Both the position numbers and the translations under genes were made by a program. From an uncultured Muribaculaceae bacterium (lineage in GTDB: Bacteria > Bacteroidota > Bacteroidia > Bacteroidales > Muribaculaceae), in assembly GCA_947525975.1 (NCBI GenBank), contig CANNVE010000008.1:1-64000 (forward strand): 64,000 nucleotides of DNA, written 5' to 3'. Below the pieces are notes generated by a model. The model worked only from the letters and a program-made list of their open reading frames with translations. It searched no databases and was not told the DNA's origin. Positions 41,125-50,023 of the stretch are shown one piece after another. How positions within the stretch are numbered: position 1 is the first letter of the stretch; each line of letters begins with the position of its first letter.

Positions 41125-42323
41125 TCTGGAAATTACTCAGGAAAAACATAAGCGTCGGTCAGATAGCTGGCTATGCCCTGGCCAACCTCGTGGGGCTCGC
41201 CATCGTGCTGACAGCGCTTAAATTCTATGCCGACGCCTCTGGCTTGCTCCGCGGAGCCTCTGACCATCAGGGGCGTGAAGGCGCCGGCTCATACATGGTG
41301 ATCTCTAAGCCGGTGTCGATGTTCGACACATTCGGCTTCGGAAATGCCGCCGACGGCATCTCGCAGGATGAAGTCGATGACATCAAGGCCCAGCCGTGGG
41401 CCGACGGAGTGGGGGAGTTCACCTCGGCCAATTTCGGCATAGTGGGAGCGGTAGAGCTTCAGGGCCGTGGCCTCAGGTCATACATATTCCTTGAGTCGGT
41501 GCCCGACGAATACCTCGACATTGTGCCCGAGGGCTGGCATTTCGATGAGTCTGCGGGCACGGGCGCGGAGATCCCGGTGATCGTGTCGAAAGACTATCTG
41601 TCGCTCTACAACTATGGCTTCGCGCCATCGCGCGGCATGCCCCAGCTTTCCGAGTCATTGGTGTCTCAAATACCCATCACGTTGTATCTCACCGGCAAAG
41701 GCCACGCCGATGCTTTCCGCGCCCGCATAGTGGGCTTCTCCTCGCGTCTCAACACAATTGCCGTGCCGCAGGATTTCATGGATTGGGCCAATGGCCGATA
41801 TGCGGCCTCGGAGCAGTCGAGGCCTTCGCGCCTGATAGTGAGGGTGGCTGAGCCTGGCGACCCCGCCATCGACAAATATCTGTCGAAGCATGGATATGAA
41901 GTGGCCGGTGAGCGCATGGATCAAGGCAAGGCGGCTTTCGCGCTGCGGCTCGTCACCGGTGTGGTGGTGGGCATAGGAGCGGTCATCAGTGTGCTGGCCC
42001 TATTCATATTGATGCTCAGCGTGAGCCTGCTTCTGCAGAAAAACCGCGAGAAGAATGCCGGCCTCATACTGCTCGGATATTCACCGGCACAGGTGTCGAT
42101 GGTCTATTTCAGGCTTGTGGCCCTAATCAATGTGGCTGTGCTCGCCATCGCTATATGCGCTATGCTGCTGGCATCCGATGCCTGGGGCGGATTGCTGCAG
42201 AAGGTGGGCATAGACAGCGCTTCTCCCCTTATGCCTATTGTCGCCGGCGTAGCTGTGATCATCGTCATCACCGCAGTCAATTTCATCGCCATCAGGAGGT
42301 CGGTGGCGCGCAGCGTAGAGTAA
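41121..42323 (+). CDS. ABC transporter permease, FtsX/MacB-like
   Basis: 400 residues with four membrane helices in the FtsX pattern: one near the N-terminus (IAGYALANLVGLAIVLTALKF), then an extracytoplasmic domain of about 220 residues, then three helices at the end (VVVGIGAVISVLALFILML, VALINVAVLAIAICAMLLA, and MPIVAGVAVIIVITAV). The KNREKNAGLILLGYSPAQV loop between helices is characteristic. With the ATPase it should act in mechanotransmission or lipoprotein/peptide export. Substrate unknown. Confidence 0.88.
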   Translation: MIWKLLRKNISVGQIAGYALANLVGLAIVLTALKFYADASGLLRGASDHQGREGAGSYMVISKPVSMFDTFGFGNAADGISQDEVDDIKAQPWADGVGEFTSANFGIVGAVELQGRGLRSYIFLESVPDEYLDIVPEGWHFDESAGTGAEIPVIVSKDYLSLYNYGFAPSRGMPQLSESLVSQIPITLYLTGKGHADAFRARIVGFSSRLNTIAVPQDFMDWANGRYAASEQSRPSRLIVRVAEPGDPAIDKYLSKHGYEVAGERMDQGKAAFALRLVTGVVVGIGAVISVLALFILMLSVSLLLQKNREKNAGLILLGYSPAQVSMVYFRLVALINVAVLAIAICAMLLASDAWGGLLQKVGIDSASPLMPIVAGVAVIIVITAVNFIAIRRSVARSVE

Positions 42324-42371
42324 TCGACAAATCACATTTTTCACTAACATAAATACTAACACCAACAATCC

Positions 42372-43490
42372 ATGAAAAAATTTCTAACATTGGCGCTCTG
42401 CGCCGCCGCAGGATTGGGCTGCCTCGCCGCTGAGCTTCCCAAGCGCGCCGACGTGATCGACGCCCTGCACAAAGTGAACCGCCACTGGCAGGCCACTCAT
42501 CCCCAGCACGGACGCTCATTCTGGGACAACGCCGCATACCACACCGGTAACATGGAGGCTTATTTCCTCACCGGCGAGCAGGACTATTATGACTACTCCA
42601 AGGCTTGGGCCAAGCACAATGAGTGGAAGGGCGCAAAGGGCGAAGACCCCGCAAAGTGGAGATACAGCTATGGCGAGAGCGACGACTTCGTGCTCTTCGG
42701 CGACTATCAGATCTGCTTCCAGACATACGTTGACCTCTACAACGTGAAGCCCGATGAGCAGAAGATAGCCCGCGCCCGCCAGGTGATGGAGTATGAGATG
42801 GCGACTGACACCACCGACTATTGGTGGTGGGCCGACGGCCTCTACATGGTGATGCCCGTGATGACGAAGCTCTATAAGGTCACCAGCAATCCGCTCTATC
42901 TCGAAAAGCTCCACGAATACTGGACCGTGGCCAACTCTATCATGTACGATCCGGAGACGGGCCTATATTTCCGCGATGGAAAATATGTCTATCCCAAGCA
43001 CAAGAGCGCCAACGGCCTTAAGGATTTCTGGGCTCGCGGCGACGGCTGGGTGCTCGCGGCTTTCGCAAAGGTGCTGCAGGATCTCCCCGCAAATGACCCT
43101 CATCGTGCTGAATACGAGGACTACTACAAGCGCCAGGCCGCAGCCGTGGCCGCTTGCCAGCAGCCCGAGGGATACTGGACCCGCAGCCTTCTCGACCCTG
43201 AGCATGCTCCGGGCCCCGAGACTTCGGGCACTGCTTTCTTCACCTACGGTCTGCTCTGGGGGCTCAACAACGGATACCTCGACAAGGAGACTTACGAGCC
43301 CGTTGTGATCAAGTCATGGGATTATCTCGCCAACAAGGCTCTCCAGCCCGACGGCGCAGTGGGCTATGTGCAGCCCATCGGCGAGAAAGCCATTCCCGGC
43401 CAGGTGGTTGATGCCGCCTCTACGGCCAACTTCGGCGTGGGCGCATTCCTGCTCGCCGCCTGCGAGATGGCCCGCTACCTCGATAAGTAA
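42372..43490 (+). CDS. Secreted GH105 unsaturated glucuronyl/rhamnogalacturonyl hydrolase
   Basis: 372 residues with a signal peptide (MKKFLTLALCAAAGLGCLAA). The alpha/alpha barrel signatures are clear: WWWADGLYMVMPVM with the catalytic Asp, FWARGDGWVLAAF, PGPETSGTAFFTYG and TANFGVGAFLLAACEM. GH105 enzymes release the 4,5-unsaturated uronic acid left by polysaccharide lyases. It has a short gap after the ABC permease gene and its own terminator. The presence of a possible lyase-type propeller protein at 53.4 kb gives a plausible source of unsaturated ends, though the genes are 10 kb apart. Confidence 0.92.
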   Translation: MKKFLTLALCAAAGLGCLAAELPKRADVIDALHKVNRHWQATHPQHGRSFWDNAAYHTGNMEAYFLTGEQDYYDYSKAWAKHNEWKGAKGEDPAKWRYSYGESDDFVLFGDYQICFQTYVDLYNVKPDEQKIARARQVMEYEMATDTTDYWWWADGLYMVMPVMTKLYKVTSNPLYLEKLHEYWTVANSIMYDPETGLYFRDGKYVYPKHKSANGLKDFWARGDGWVLAAFAKVLQDLPANDPHRAEYEDYYKRQAAAVAACQQPEGYWTRSLLDPEHAPGPETSGTAFFTYGLLWGLNNGYLDKETYEPVVIKSWDYLANKALQPDGAVGYVQPIGEKAIPGQVVDAASTANFGVGAFLLAACEMARYLDK

Positions 43491-43507
43491 AATCTCCCCC
43501 TCGACAT

Positions 43508-43546
43508 AAAAATCAGCGCGGACTTTGCGGTCCGCGCTGATTTTTT
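43508..43546. terminator. Bidirectional terminator between the GH105 and DUF418 genes
   Basis: 15-bp perfect stem 43508-43522 / 43531-43545 with loop CTTTGCGG and T/A runs on both sides, between two convergent genes. Confidence 0.88.
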
Positions 43547-43604
43547 ATGTGGGATGTGAAGGAGGCATGGAAGGTGCGCTTCTCGCAGACGCGCAGGTCT
43601 GCGA

Positions 43605-44801
43605 TCATGCGGCGGGGCCGAAGCGCAGCCATGTGAGGCGCCGCCACAGGGCCTCCATCGGGCCGTGGCTGCGGCTGCGCAGCCACCAGCGGCAGAATTG
43701 GTATTGGGCCAGGAATATGACGACTCCCACCAGGATGCTGGCTGTGATGCCGAGGTGGCGGTAGAGGCCGAGCCCCCAGTTGTAGAAAAGGAATGAGCCT
43801 ATGATGCTTTGGGTCACATAGCAGGTCATGCTCATGCGTCCGTATGGGATGATTTTGTTGAGCAGGGATGTGAGGTTAGTGCGGTAGTATGCGTAGATCA
43901 CCATCGACACGAGCACGAGCATGAATGCCAGGCGCGCGAGCGATGTCACTATGATGTTGAGAGAGAAGAGCATGCCTTTGTGCTCGATGTATTGCGGAAG
44001 CATCGGGGCAAGGCCGTCAAGCGCGAAGAAGGCGAGGATAGAGACGCCTGCCACTTTGGCCCATCCGCCCACATACTCAGCCTTGAACCATCCCTGGCGG
44101 CCTATGAGCATGCCGAGGATGAAGAGTCCGGCTGTCTGGAATATGCGTCCGTGATTCCAGGCCCAGGCCAGGCTCACCAGCTGGCCCTCCCAGATGTTGA
44201 CTTTGGCTGTGCTCAGGAAGGTGCCTCCGCCCTGCTCGGCATAGGTGGCTGCCCAAAGGGGGCCTTCCTGTATCATGGGCACGGTGTATGAAGGGTCGAT
44301 CATCGACATCACAGCGTGGTATATGCTGACCGGCTGGGCCACAAGGATAGCGGCGAGCCAGAGCAGTGTCTTGGTGGAGAACCGGCAGGTGAGCACCAGC
44401 ACGAAGCCCACAAGCGAGTACATCACGAGTATCTCACCGGTGAAGAACATGGCATTGATGTTGCCTATGGCGAAGAGCAGCAGCAGGCGCCAGCAGAAGC
44501 GGAGGCGGAAGTCATTGCCCTTAAGGCGCTGATTGTCGTCTTGTATGAAGAAGCTGAAGCCGAATAGCAGGGCGAAGACGGCGTAGGCCTTGCCGCTTAT
44601 CATGAAAAATGTGCTGTCCCAGATGGCGCTGTCAAGGAAATTGAGCCACGCCGGCTGACCGGCGGTGTCAGGGAATCTGTAGAAGTTGAAGTGCTCGATA
44701 GAGTGTATCAGCACGATCGCAAGCACTGAAAGGCCTCGCAGCACATCGGCCACGTCGATGCGGGCATGGCGTCGGGTTGGTGGTGTAGTCTGTTTTTCCA
44801 T
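43605..44801 (-). CDS. DUF418 family membrane protein
   Basis: 398 residues from the ATG at 44801 (MEKQTTPPTRRHARIDVADVLRG); a further upstream in-frame start would cross the -7 element. Ten or so hydrophobic helices, RIDVADVLRGLSVLAIVLIHS at the start, AYAVFALLFGFSFFIQ in the middle, and a C-terminal PYGRMSMTCYVTQSIIGS and QFCRWWLRSRSHGPMEALWRRLT, the DUF418 hallmark. Related to acyltransferase-like membrane proteins. Function unknown; monocistronic. Confidence 0.9.
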   Translation of the reverse strand: MEKQTTPPTRRHARIDVADVLRGLSVLAIVLIHSIEHFNFYRFPDTAGQPAWLNFLDSAIWDSTFFMISGKAYAVFALLFGFSFFIQDDNQRLKGNDFRLRFCWRLLLLFAIGNINAMFFTGEILVMYSLVGFVLVLTCRFSTKTLLWLAAILVAQPVSIYHAVMSMIDPSYTVPMIQEGPLWAATYAEQGGGTFLSTAKVNIWEGQLVSLAWAWNHGRIFQTAGLFILGMLIGRQGWFKAEYVGGWAKVAGVSILAFFALDGLAPMLPQYIEHKGMLFSLNIIVTSLARLAFMLVLVSMVIYAYYRTNLTSLLNKIIPYGRMSMTCYVTQSIIGSFLFYNWGLGLYRHLGITASILVGVVIFLAQYQFCRWWLRSRSHGPMEALWRRLTWLRFGPAA

Positions 44802-44820
44802 GGATATAGTTTTGTGTCTG

Positions 44821-44828
44821 CAAAGGTA
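44821..44828 (-). promoter_or_regulatory. -7 element of the DUF418 gene
   Basis: TACCTTTG on the minus strand, 20 bases before the ATG. It is directly downstream of the RNase G terminator, so DUF418 has its own start. No TTTG at 19-21 bases. Confidence 0.5.
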
Positions 44829-44829
44829 C

Positions 44830-44876
44830 AAAAAAATAGTGAACAGCCGGGCATCTGCCGCGTCTATCCACTATTT
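44830..44876 (-). terminator. Intrinsic terminator after RNase G
   Basis: 8-bp stem AAATAGTG / CACTATTT (44834-44841, 44869-44876) with a 27-base loop and seven T on the minus strand. Confidence 0.65.
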
Positions 44877-44893
44877 ATTTTGTCAGTAAAGGC

Positions 44894-46537
44894 CTATTCG
44901 CCTTCTTCACTACCGCGATTCTTCGCTTTGTTTTTAGTTTTCTCCGCTGTAGGCTTGTCAGCGTCTTTCTCCTCTTTGAGGTCTATTTCATTGTTGTCCT
45001 TGTCGAGCACTCTGTATTGCAGCATGGCCAGCGACTGGTCAGGCAAGATTTTGAAAGCCGTGCCCAGTGTGCGCTTCCACTTGAACAGGAGCGACGAAAA
45101 GAAGAATCCCTTTTTGATGTAAGCGTCGACGTAAGGGTGCACATACATTTTCACGCCTTCGAGCCCCATGCCCACAGTGACGTATTTAAGCTTTTCGAAG
45201 AGTGTGTCGGTGAATAGCAGCGATGGCTGCACCTCGCCCTTGCCGAAGCATGAGGGGCAAGTCTCTGTGGTGGTGATGTCGAGAGCCGGACGCACGCGCT
45301 GGCGAGTGATCTGCATCAGGCCGAATTTGCTCAGGGGCAATATGTTGTGTCGGGCGCGGTCATTTGCCATCACTTCGCGCATGTGCTCATAGAGCTGCTG
45401 CCTGTGCTCAGGCTTGTTCATGTCGATGAAGTCGATGACGATGATGCCGCCCATGTCGCGCAGCCTAAGCTGCCGCGCGATCTCGTCGGCGGCCCGCAGG
45501 TTGACTTCAAGGGCGTTGCTCTCCTGGTCGGGAGCGGCTTTTGATCTGTTGCCTGAGTTGACGTCGATCACATGCAGGGCCTCGGTGCTCTCGATGATCA
45601 GGTAGGCGCCTGACTTGAACGATACGGTCTTGCCGAAAGAGGCTTTGATCTGCTTGGTGATATTGAAGTGGTCAAAGACGGGGATGTCATCTTTGTAAAG
45701 CTTCACGATGTCGGCCCTCTCGGGGGCAATGAGCGACACGTACTTCAATATCTGTGAGTGGATTTCAGGGTCGTTGACGTGTATGCTCTCGAATGACGGG
45801 CTGAATACGTCGCGCAGCATGCCCACGATGCGGCTTTCTTCTTCGAATATCAGGGCCGGGGCCTGCGATGCGCGTGCTTTTTCTATGGTCTCTTCCCAGC
45901 AAGAGCGCAGGGTCAGCATTTCGCTGTTAAGGTCGGCTGCTCCTTTGCCTTCGGCCGATGTGCGCACGATCACGCCGAAATTCTTGGGCTTGATCGAGGC
46001 TATGAGCTGGCGCAGGCGCACCTTCTCCTCTGTGCTTTTGATCTTCTGCGATATAGAGATCTTGTCAGAGAAGGGTATCAGCACCATGTATCGGCCTGTG
46101 AATGATATTTCGGTGGTGAGTCGCGGGCCCTTTGACGAAATTGGCTCCTTGACTATCTGCACCAGCAATTGCTGCCCCGGCTGTATGACGTCGCTTATGG
46201 CGCCGTGCTTGTCGATGTCGGGCAGAAATTTCATCTTCGAGAGTGGAGTGATGGCGGCAGTGCGTTCGCCATCGAGGAGCTGGCCCAGAAACGCCTTGTA
46301 CGAAGCGAATCGCGGGCCGAGGTTGAGGTAGTGAAGAAAAGCGTCCTTGTCATAGCCGACGTTGACAAACGCGGCGTTGAGCCCGGGCATCAGTTTTTTC
46401 ACCTTAGCCAGGTAGATGTCTCCGACAGCGTATGCGATGTTGCGCGCCTCCTTCTGCAAGGAGACGAGCCTGGTGTCTTCGGTCAATGCTATTGACACCT
46501 CGTTTGGCTGCACGTCGACGATTAGTTCGCTTTTCAT
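44894..46537 (-). CDS. rng: Ribonuclease G/E family endoribonuclease
   Basis: 547 residues. The S1 domain is at about 35-130 (IYLAKVKKLMPGLNAAFVNVGY). The DNase I-like catalytic part has LHVIDVNSGNRSK and GGIIVIDFIDM with the metal-binding Asp residues. The zinc-link ETCPSCFGKGE is near residue 420. It lacks the long C-terminal scaffold of RNase E, so RNase G is the better name. It processes rRNA and starts mRNA decay. It lies after the terminator of the small basic protein gene at 46.7 kb, so it may have its own promoter in that short gap. Confidence 0.95.
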   Translation of the reverse strand: MKSELIVDVQPNEVSIALTEDTRLVSLQKEARNIAYAVGDIYLAKVKKLMPGLNAAFVNVGYDKDAFLHYLNLGPRFASYKAFLGQLLDGERTAAITPLSKMKFLPDIDKHGAISDVIQPGQQLLVQIVKEPISSKGPRLTTEISFTGRYMVLIPFSDKISISQKIKSTEEKVRLRQLIASIKPKNFGVIVRTSAEGKGAADLNSEMLTLRSCWEETIEKARASQAPALIFEEESRIVGMLRDVFSPSFESIHVNDPEIHSQILKYVSLIAPERADIVKLYKDDIPVFDHFNITKQIKASFGKTVSFKSGAYLIIESTEALHVIDVNSGNRSKAAPDQESNALEVNLRAADEIARQLRLRDMGGIIVIDFIDMNKPEHRQQLYEHMREVMANDRARHNILPLSKFGLMQITRQRVRPALDITTTETCPSCFGKGEVQPSLLFTDTLFEKLKYVTVGMGLEGVKMYVHPYVDAYIKKGFFFSSLLFKWKRTLGTAFKILPDQSLAMLQYRVLDKDNNEIDLKEEKDADKPTAEKTKNKAKNRGSEEGE

Positions 46538-46565
46538 TTAATGGTCAGTTGGTGTTGTTTAAAAC

Positions 46566-46624
46566 AAAAAAAGAACAGACTATGCCCGTAAAGCTGAAAT
46601 TAAGCCCCCGGAAGCAGTCTGTTC
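46566..46624 (-). terminator. Probable terminator after the small basic protein gene
   Basis: 9-bp stem GAACAGACT / AGTCTGTTC (46573-46581, 46616-46624) with a 34-base loop, followed by seven T on the minus strand. Placed between the small gene and RNase G. Confidence 0.6.
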
Positions 46625-46692
46625 GATGATTTCTTTCGCTTGTCGAGATTGAATCAGACGGAGCAATCGTGACCGGCATAGCCGGCCCCGGC

Positions 46693-46782
46693 TTACTTCT
46701 TCTTGTGACGATTCTTTCTCAGGCGCTTCTTGCGCTTGTGCGTAGCCATCTTGTGGCCTTTTCTTTTCTTTCCGCTTGGCAT
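46693..46782 (-). CDS. 29-residue basic protein, AURKAIP1/COX24-type (ribosome-associated)
   Basis: The frame starts with ATG at 46780-46782 and ends with TAA at 46693. The product begins MPSGKKRKGHKMATHKRKK, then RLRKNRHKKK; more than half of its residues are Lys, Arg or His. Proteins of this size and sequence are conserved in Bacteroidetes and are annotated as AURKAIP1/COX24-domain proteins, related to mitochondrial mS38 and to bS22 of the small ribosomal subunit. The ribosomal role here is by homology recalled from memory. It stands between HU and RNase G, which also fits a translation/nucleic-acid context. It is too short for routine ORF calling. Confidence 0.85.
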   Translation of the reverse strand: MPSGKKRKGHKMATHKRKKRLRKNRHKKK

Positions 46783-46854
46783 TGTTTGCTTGAGTTAAGT
46801 AAGGGTTAGACGATATGTTGTTTATTATGATTCTCTCTTGGCTTGTGTCGACAA

Positions 46855-47127
46855 TCAGCGCACTTCGTCCATAAACACCTTTGCGGGCTTGAATGACGGG
46901 ATTTTGTGCTCCGGGATGACGATAGATGTGTTTTTTGAGATGTTGCGCGCGGTCTTTTCCTTGCGGGTCTTCACGATGAAGCTTCCGAAACCGCGTAGGT
47001 ATACATTCTCATCATTGGCGAGCGAGTCCTTTACGATGGCCATGAATTTCTCCACGGTCACGAGGACGCTTGCCCGATCTATGCCGGTGGAGCGGGAAAT
47101 CTCGCTGACGATGTCGGCTTTTGTCAT
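46855..47127 (-). CDS. HU/IHF family DNA-binding protein
   Basis: 90 residues, the standard size. MTKADIVSEISRSTGI at the N-terminus, VYLRGFGSFIVKTRKEKTARN (the beta-arm base), and PSFKPAKVFMDEV at the end are diagnostic. It binds and bends DNA as a dimer in the nucleoid. The arm reads NISKNTSIVIPEH, so the intercalating Pro of the arm is present in the IPEH context. It is 72 bases upstream of the small basic protein gene on the same strand. Confidence 0.96.
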   Translation of the reverse strand: MTKADIVSEISRSTGIDRASVLVTVEKFMAIVKDSLANDENVYLRGFGSFIVKTRKEKTARNISKNTSIVIPEHKIPSFKPAKVFMDEVR

Positions 47128-47337
47128 GATATATAATTCGTTTAGAGTTATAGTTCGTTGTCATGGAAAATGGCATAGGCGGCTCCGGGGGAAGCCTAAT
47201 TTCCATTTTCGACTGCAAATATCGTAATTATTTTTCAAACAAAACAATAATTCGGCCAAAAATCTTGTTTTTGACGTGCTTTTTTTGTTTTTCGCCCCCG
47301 TTGCGGGCCGTTTTTGGGCTTTCCGCAGGGGCGGATG

Positions 47338-49737
47338 CTATCTGATGGTGATTTTGGCGGCTGATGCTCCCTGGCGCAGCACATAGATGCCCGGAGATAG
47401 GGCCGAGGTCATCTCCGCGGCGGTCATTTGTCCAAGGCGGCGCCCGGAAATGTCGTATACCTCGCATGGCATATCCCTGTCGATGTCGTCAGTGATATCG
47501 GTGACCGAAAGGGGCGAATCGGCCAATATCGACTTTATTTCGACGCTTGTGCCCGCAGGCATGGTGATGTCGAGGGTCTCGGTGTGGTAAGTCTGCGTCG
47601 AGGATGATTGCCCGTCGGTCACTTTCACTTCCCATCCGCTGACGTATTTGCCGTCGGTGTCTGATGTTGACTTCACGGTGAGCTTGCGTCCGGGGAAATA
47701 TTTCCCGTCGAATTGCCCTGAACGCAGGGCGATGCCGTTGATTTCTATCGTGCGTTCGCGTCCGGCGCCTTTGTCGACGGTGAGCAGGGCAGGGCGGTTA
47801 AGCCTGAAAAAAGACTGTATGTGGTCATAGAAGAATCCCCAGCGGTTAGCGGCCCAGGTCTTGGCCCACTGCACTTCTTGGGCATGGTTGGGCCAGTCGG
47901 GGTTGATCAGTGCCCTGTGATGCGCGTATTCATCCTTGATTTCATCGTATCGCTTGTCGATTCGCTCCGTGATTTTCTCTGGCCTGAGGAAATCTCCGAG
48001 ATATATGGCCGAGCGGTCTATAAGCATGTCTTTGAATTCGTCGGTGTCAAGAAGGCGGCGGAACAGGCGCGTGTGGTCAGGCTGGTTTGCCCAGGAATTT
48101 AGATTGTTGTCATATCCGGCAGTGGTGATCCAGTTGAGGGTGGGGTATTTGTATCGGCCGCCGAATAGGCCAAGGCCGAAATCCGTGTCCTTCGCCACCC
48201 AGCGCCATCGGCCGCCGTCGGCCTGCGGGCGCCACATCACCATGTTGTTTCCGGGGAAATCCTTGTTGTCGAAAAATAGGTTCATGATCATGTAGTTGCA
48301 GTATTCGCCCACATCCATGCGGCTTTCAAATTCGGAGAATGTATGGCCCTTGGCCGCATAGAAATCCTTGAAGTCATTGAAACTGTCGATGTCGCCCTCT
48401 TTGAGTTCCCACCAATTCTCTATCATGTCGATGTCCTCAAGCCCGTCGTGGTAGCTGTATATGTTGTCTTCGTTGCTGCGCGGGCGCAGGTTGAGCAGGC
48501 CTTTGTATGTGCCGTTGATGTATATGATGGCCGGCTGCGAGGGCTGCCAGTCGAGGTCGGCATTCATGCCCATGCATTGCTGTATAATGGCGTCGCGCAT
48601 ATAGAGGTAATCGAAATCGTTGCCCGAATTGCGCAGCTCGAATGACTTGAACTCGTCTATGCCCGGAGTCTGCTCGCTGAAGAATTCATAGGCGAATCGC
48701 TTGGTTCCGAATCGCTTGTTGGCGTATACGGCAAGAGATTTAAGAGCGTTGACGGCTCGTGTGGCCCCTCCCTTCACCCTCGTCTCGCATAGCTGGTTGA
48801 TGCTGCTCTCGGCGTCCTCGCCAACGAAATATTCAATATTGATGGGGCGCCGCCAATCATATTCGAAATTGGGTTTGTCGGGGGTGTATGAGCCTTTGAC
48901 GAGGATTCCTTCTTTCTCTCCGTAGAAATAGTCGTCTTCGGCCACGATTGACACCAGCGGCAATGTCAGCGCGCGCGGATGGAAGATGTAGGAATGCGTG
49001 GTGGAGCGCGGCGAGAGGTATCCTTGGCAAAATGCCTTGGCCCGCACCACCGTGGTCTTGTCGATGGCGATGGGCCCTTGATAAATAGCGCTTTGCTCCG
49101 AGGGTTCGTCTCCATTGAGCGTGTACCTGATCACAGCGTCGGCGGGAGCGTCTGACGGAAGGCCCAGCTCGAGGCTGAAAGCTTTGTCGGCCACTCGGCC
49201 TTTCTCGCTGAAAGCCGGCTCGCCGAGTATCTCTTTGCAAACGATGCCGCAGTTGGCCCGGGCAGGCGTAGGCTCGGCCTGGTAGCCCCATGAGTCGGCT
49301 CCGTCGGTGACGCGGCCATATGCTATGTTGGGGGCCGGCTGCTTTTTCAGATTTTCGAGTTTGTCGGCCAAAGCTCCGCTATGAAACAGGTATACAGCGC
49401 CGCCCTTGCCCGAGTCGAGCCTGAAATTGGAGTGGAGCCCGGTTTTAGCCTTGTCGCAGTATATGACTATGTGCTCGCCGGGAGCCACTGCGGTCCGGGG
49501 CAGTGCATAGGCTTTGGCGGGGTTGTTGGCGATGGCTATGGCGTATTCCTCGAGATTCGCGGTCTGGGGTCCGGAATTGTATAGTTCTACCCATGAGTCG
49601 GGAAATTCGTTGAGGTCGTCAATGATGCAATCGATGTTTGACTGCATGATTTCGTTGATGATGAGCTGGGCGTGGGCTGAATGGCAGCAGCATGCTAAGG
49701 CAATGGGGAGAAGAATCTTGAGTATAGGTTTTTTCAT
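47338..49737 (-). CDS. Secreted CotH-kinase protein with lamin-tail and type IX sorting-like domains
   Basis: 799 residues from ATG 49737 (MKKPILKILLPIALACCCHSAHAQ, signal peptide). Layout by eye: lamin-tail domain (about 25-140, INEIMQSNIDCIIDD and WVELYNSG), a chitobiase/FN3-like segment (about 170-260, IRYTLNGDEPSEQSAIYQGP), and the CotH kinase-like domain (about 265-620, FELRNSGNDFDYLYMRDAI, YKGLLNLRPRSNEDN, VAKDTDFGLGLFGG). The C-terminal 80 residues end in CEVYDISGRRLGQM and LSPGIYVLRQG, like a type IX secretion C-terminal domain. It may be a secreted kinase or structural surface protein; activity is unproven. Confidence 0.87.
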   Translation of the reverse strand: MKKPILKILLPIALACCCHSAHAQLIINEIMQSNIDCIIDDLNEFPDSWVELYNSGPQTANLEEYAIAIANNPAKAYALPRTAVAPGEHIVIYCDKAKTGLHSNFRLDSGKGGAVYLFHSGALADKLENLKKQPAPNIAYGRVTDGADSWGYQAEPTPARANCGIVCKEILGEPAFSEKGRVADKAFSLELGLPSDAPADAVIRYTLNGDEPSEQSAIYQGPIAIDKTTVVRAKAFCQGYLSPRSTTHSYIFHPRALTLPLVSIVAEDDYFYGEKEGILVKGSYTPDKPNFEYDWRRPINIEYFVGEDAESSINQLCETRVKGGATRAVNALKSLAVYANKRFGTKRFAYEFFSEQTPGIDEFKSFELRNSGNDFDYLYMRDAIIQQCMGMNADLDWQPSQPAIIYINGTYKGLLNLRPRSNEDNIYSYHDGLEDIDMIENWWELKEGDIDSFNDFKDFYAAKGHTFSEFESRMDVGEYCNYMIMNLFFDNKDFPGNNMVMWRPQADGGRWRWVAKDTDFGLGLFGGRYKYPTLNWITTAGYDNNLNSWANQPDHTRLFRRLLDTDEFKDMLIDRSAIYLGDFLRPEKITERIDKRYDEIKDEYAHHRALINPDWPNHAQEVQWAKTWAANRWGFFYDHIQSFFRLNRPALLTVDKGAGRERTIEINGIALRSGQFDGKYFPGRKLTVKSTSDTDGKYVSGWEVKVTDGQSSSTQTYHTETLDITMPAGTSVEIKSILADSPLSVTDITDDIDRDMPCEVYDISGRRLGQMTAAEMTSALSPGIYVLRQGASAAKITIR

Positions 49738-49776
49738 GGTGTTGGATGTGAGGGGCACATAGGGTCTTTATGGGCG

Positions 49777-49784
49777 CAAAAATA
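49777..49784 (-). promoter_or_regulatory. -7 element of the CotH-kinase gene
   Basis: TATTTTTG on the minus strand, 40 bases before the ATG at 49737. A weak TTGT lies at 19 bases. It is downstream of the terminator of the candidate small RNA, so the two minus-strand transcripts are separate. Confidence 0.5.
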
Positions 49785-49850
49785 ATGAATATTTCGCTAA
49801 CTGACAACCCCCCGAGCCGCAAAATGCCGTGTGATGAGTCTTTTGCCGTC

Positions 49851-50018
49851 AAAAAAAGCGGAGGCGCGCTCTGGTGGGGGTGCGCGTCTCCGCTTTCGGT
49901 TAATTAAACGGACCAATACATCTGTGCTTGAGGGATGCGTCGCTTTCATACGCAATCCGCCTGTCAGAGAGGCTTCGCGATTTCAATCGCCCCTTTTCGC
50001 GGTGGTCAAATATGTGTG
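49851..50018 (-). ncRNA. Candidate small RNA of about 170 nt
   Basis: Between a minus-strand -7 element (TATCTTTG, 50024-50031) and a strong terminator (stem about 15 bp with one mismatch, 49857-49871 / 49882-49896, then seven T on the minus strand) there is no protein-coding frame of note. The expected RNA can form hairpins GCGAT-TGAA-ATCGC (near 49990), GCCT/AGGC (near 49965) and TGCGT/ACGCA (near 49945). It does not match SRP RNA, RNase P RNA or tmRNA by their conserved motifs. The lack of a -33 TTTG weakens the promoter. Type and targets unknown. Confidence 0.5.
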
Positions 50019-50023
50019 TTTTT

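Noticed and set aside
49851-50018. Identification of the candidate RNA as 6S, SRP, RNase P or tmRNA
   Set aside because: No SRP GGAAG/AGCAG loop, no RNase P GAAAGUCC core, no tmRNA ends, and no long self-pairing of both ends as in 6S.
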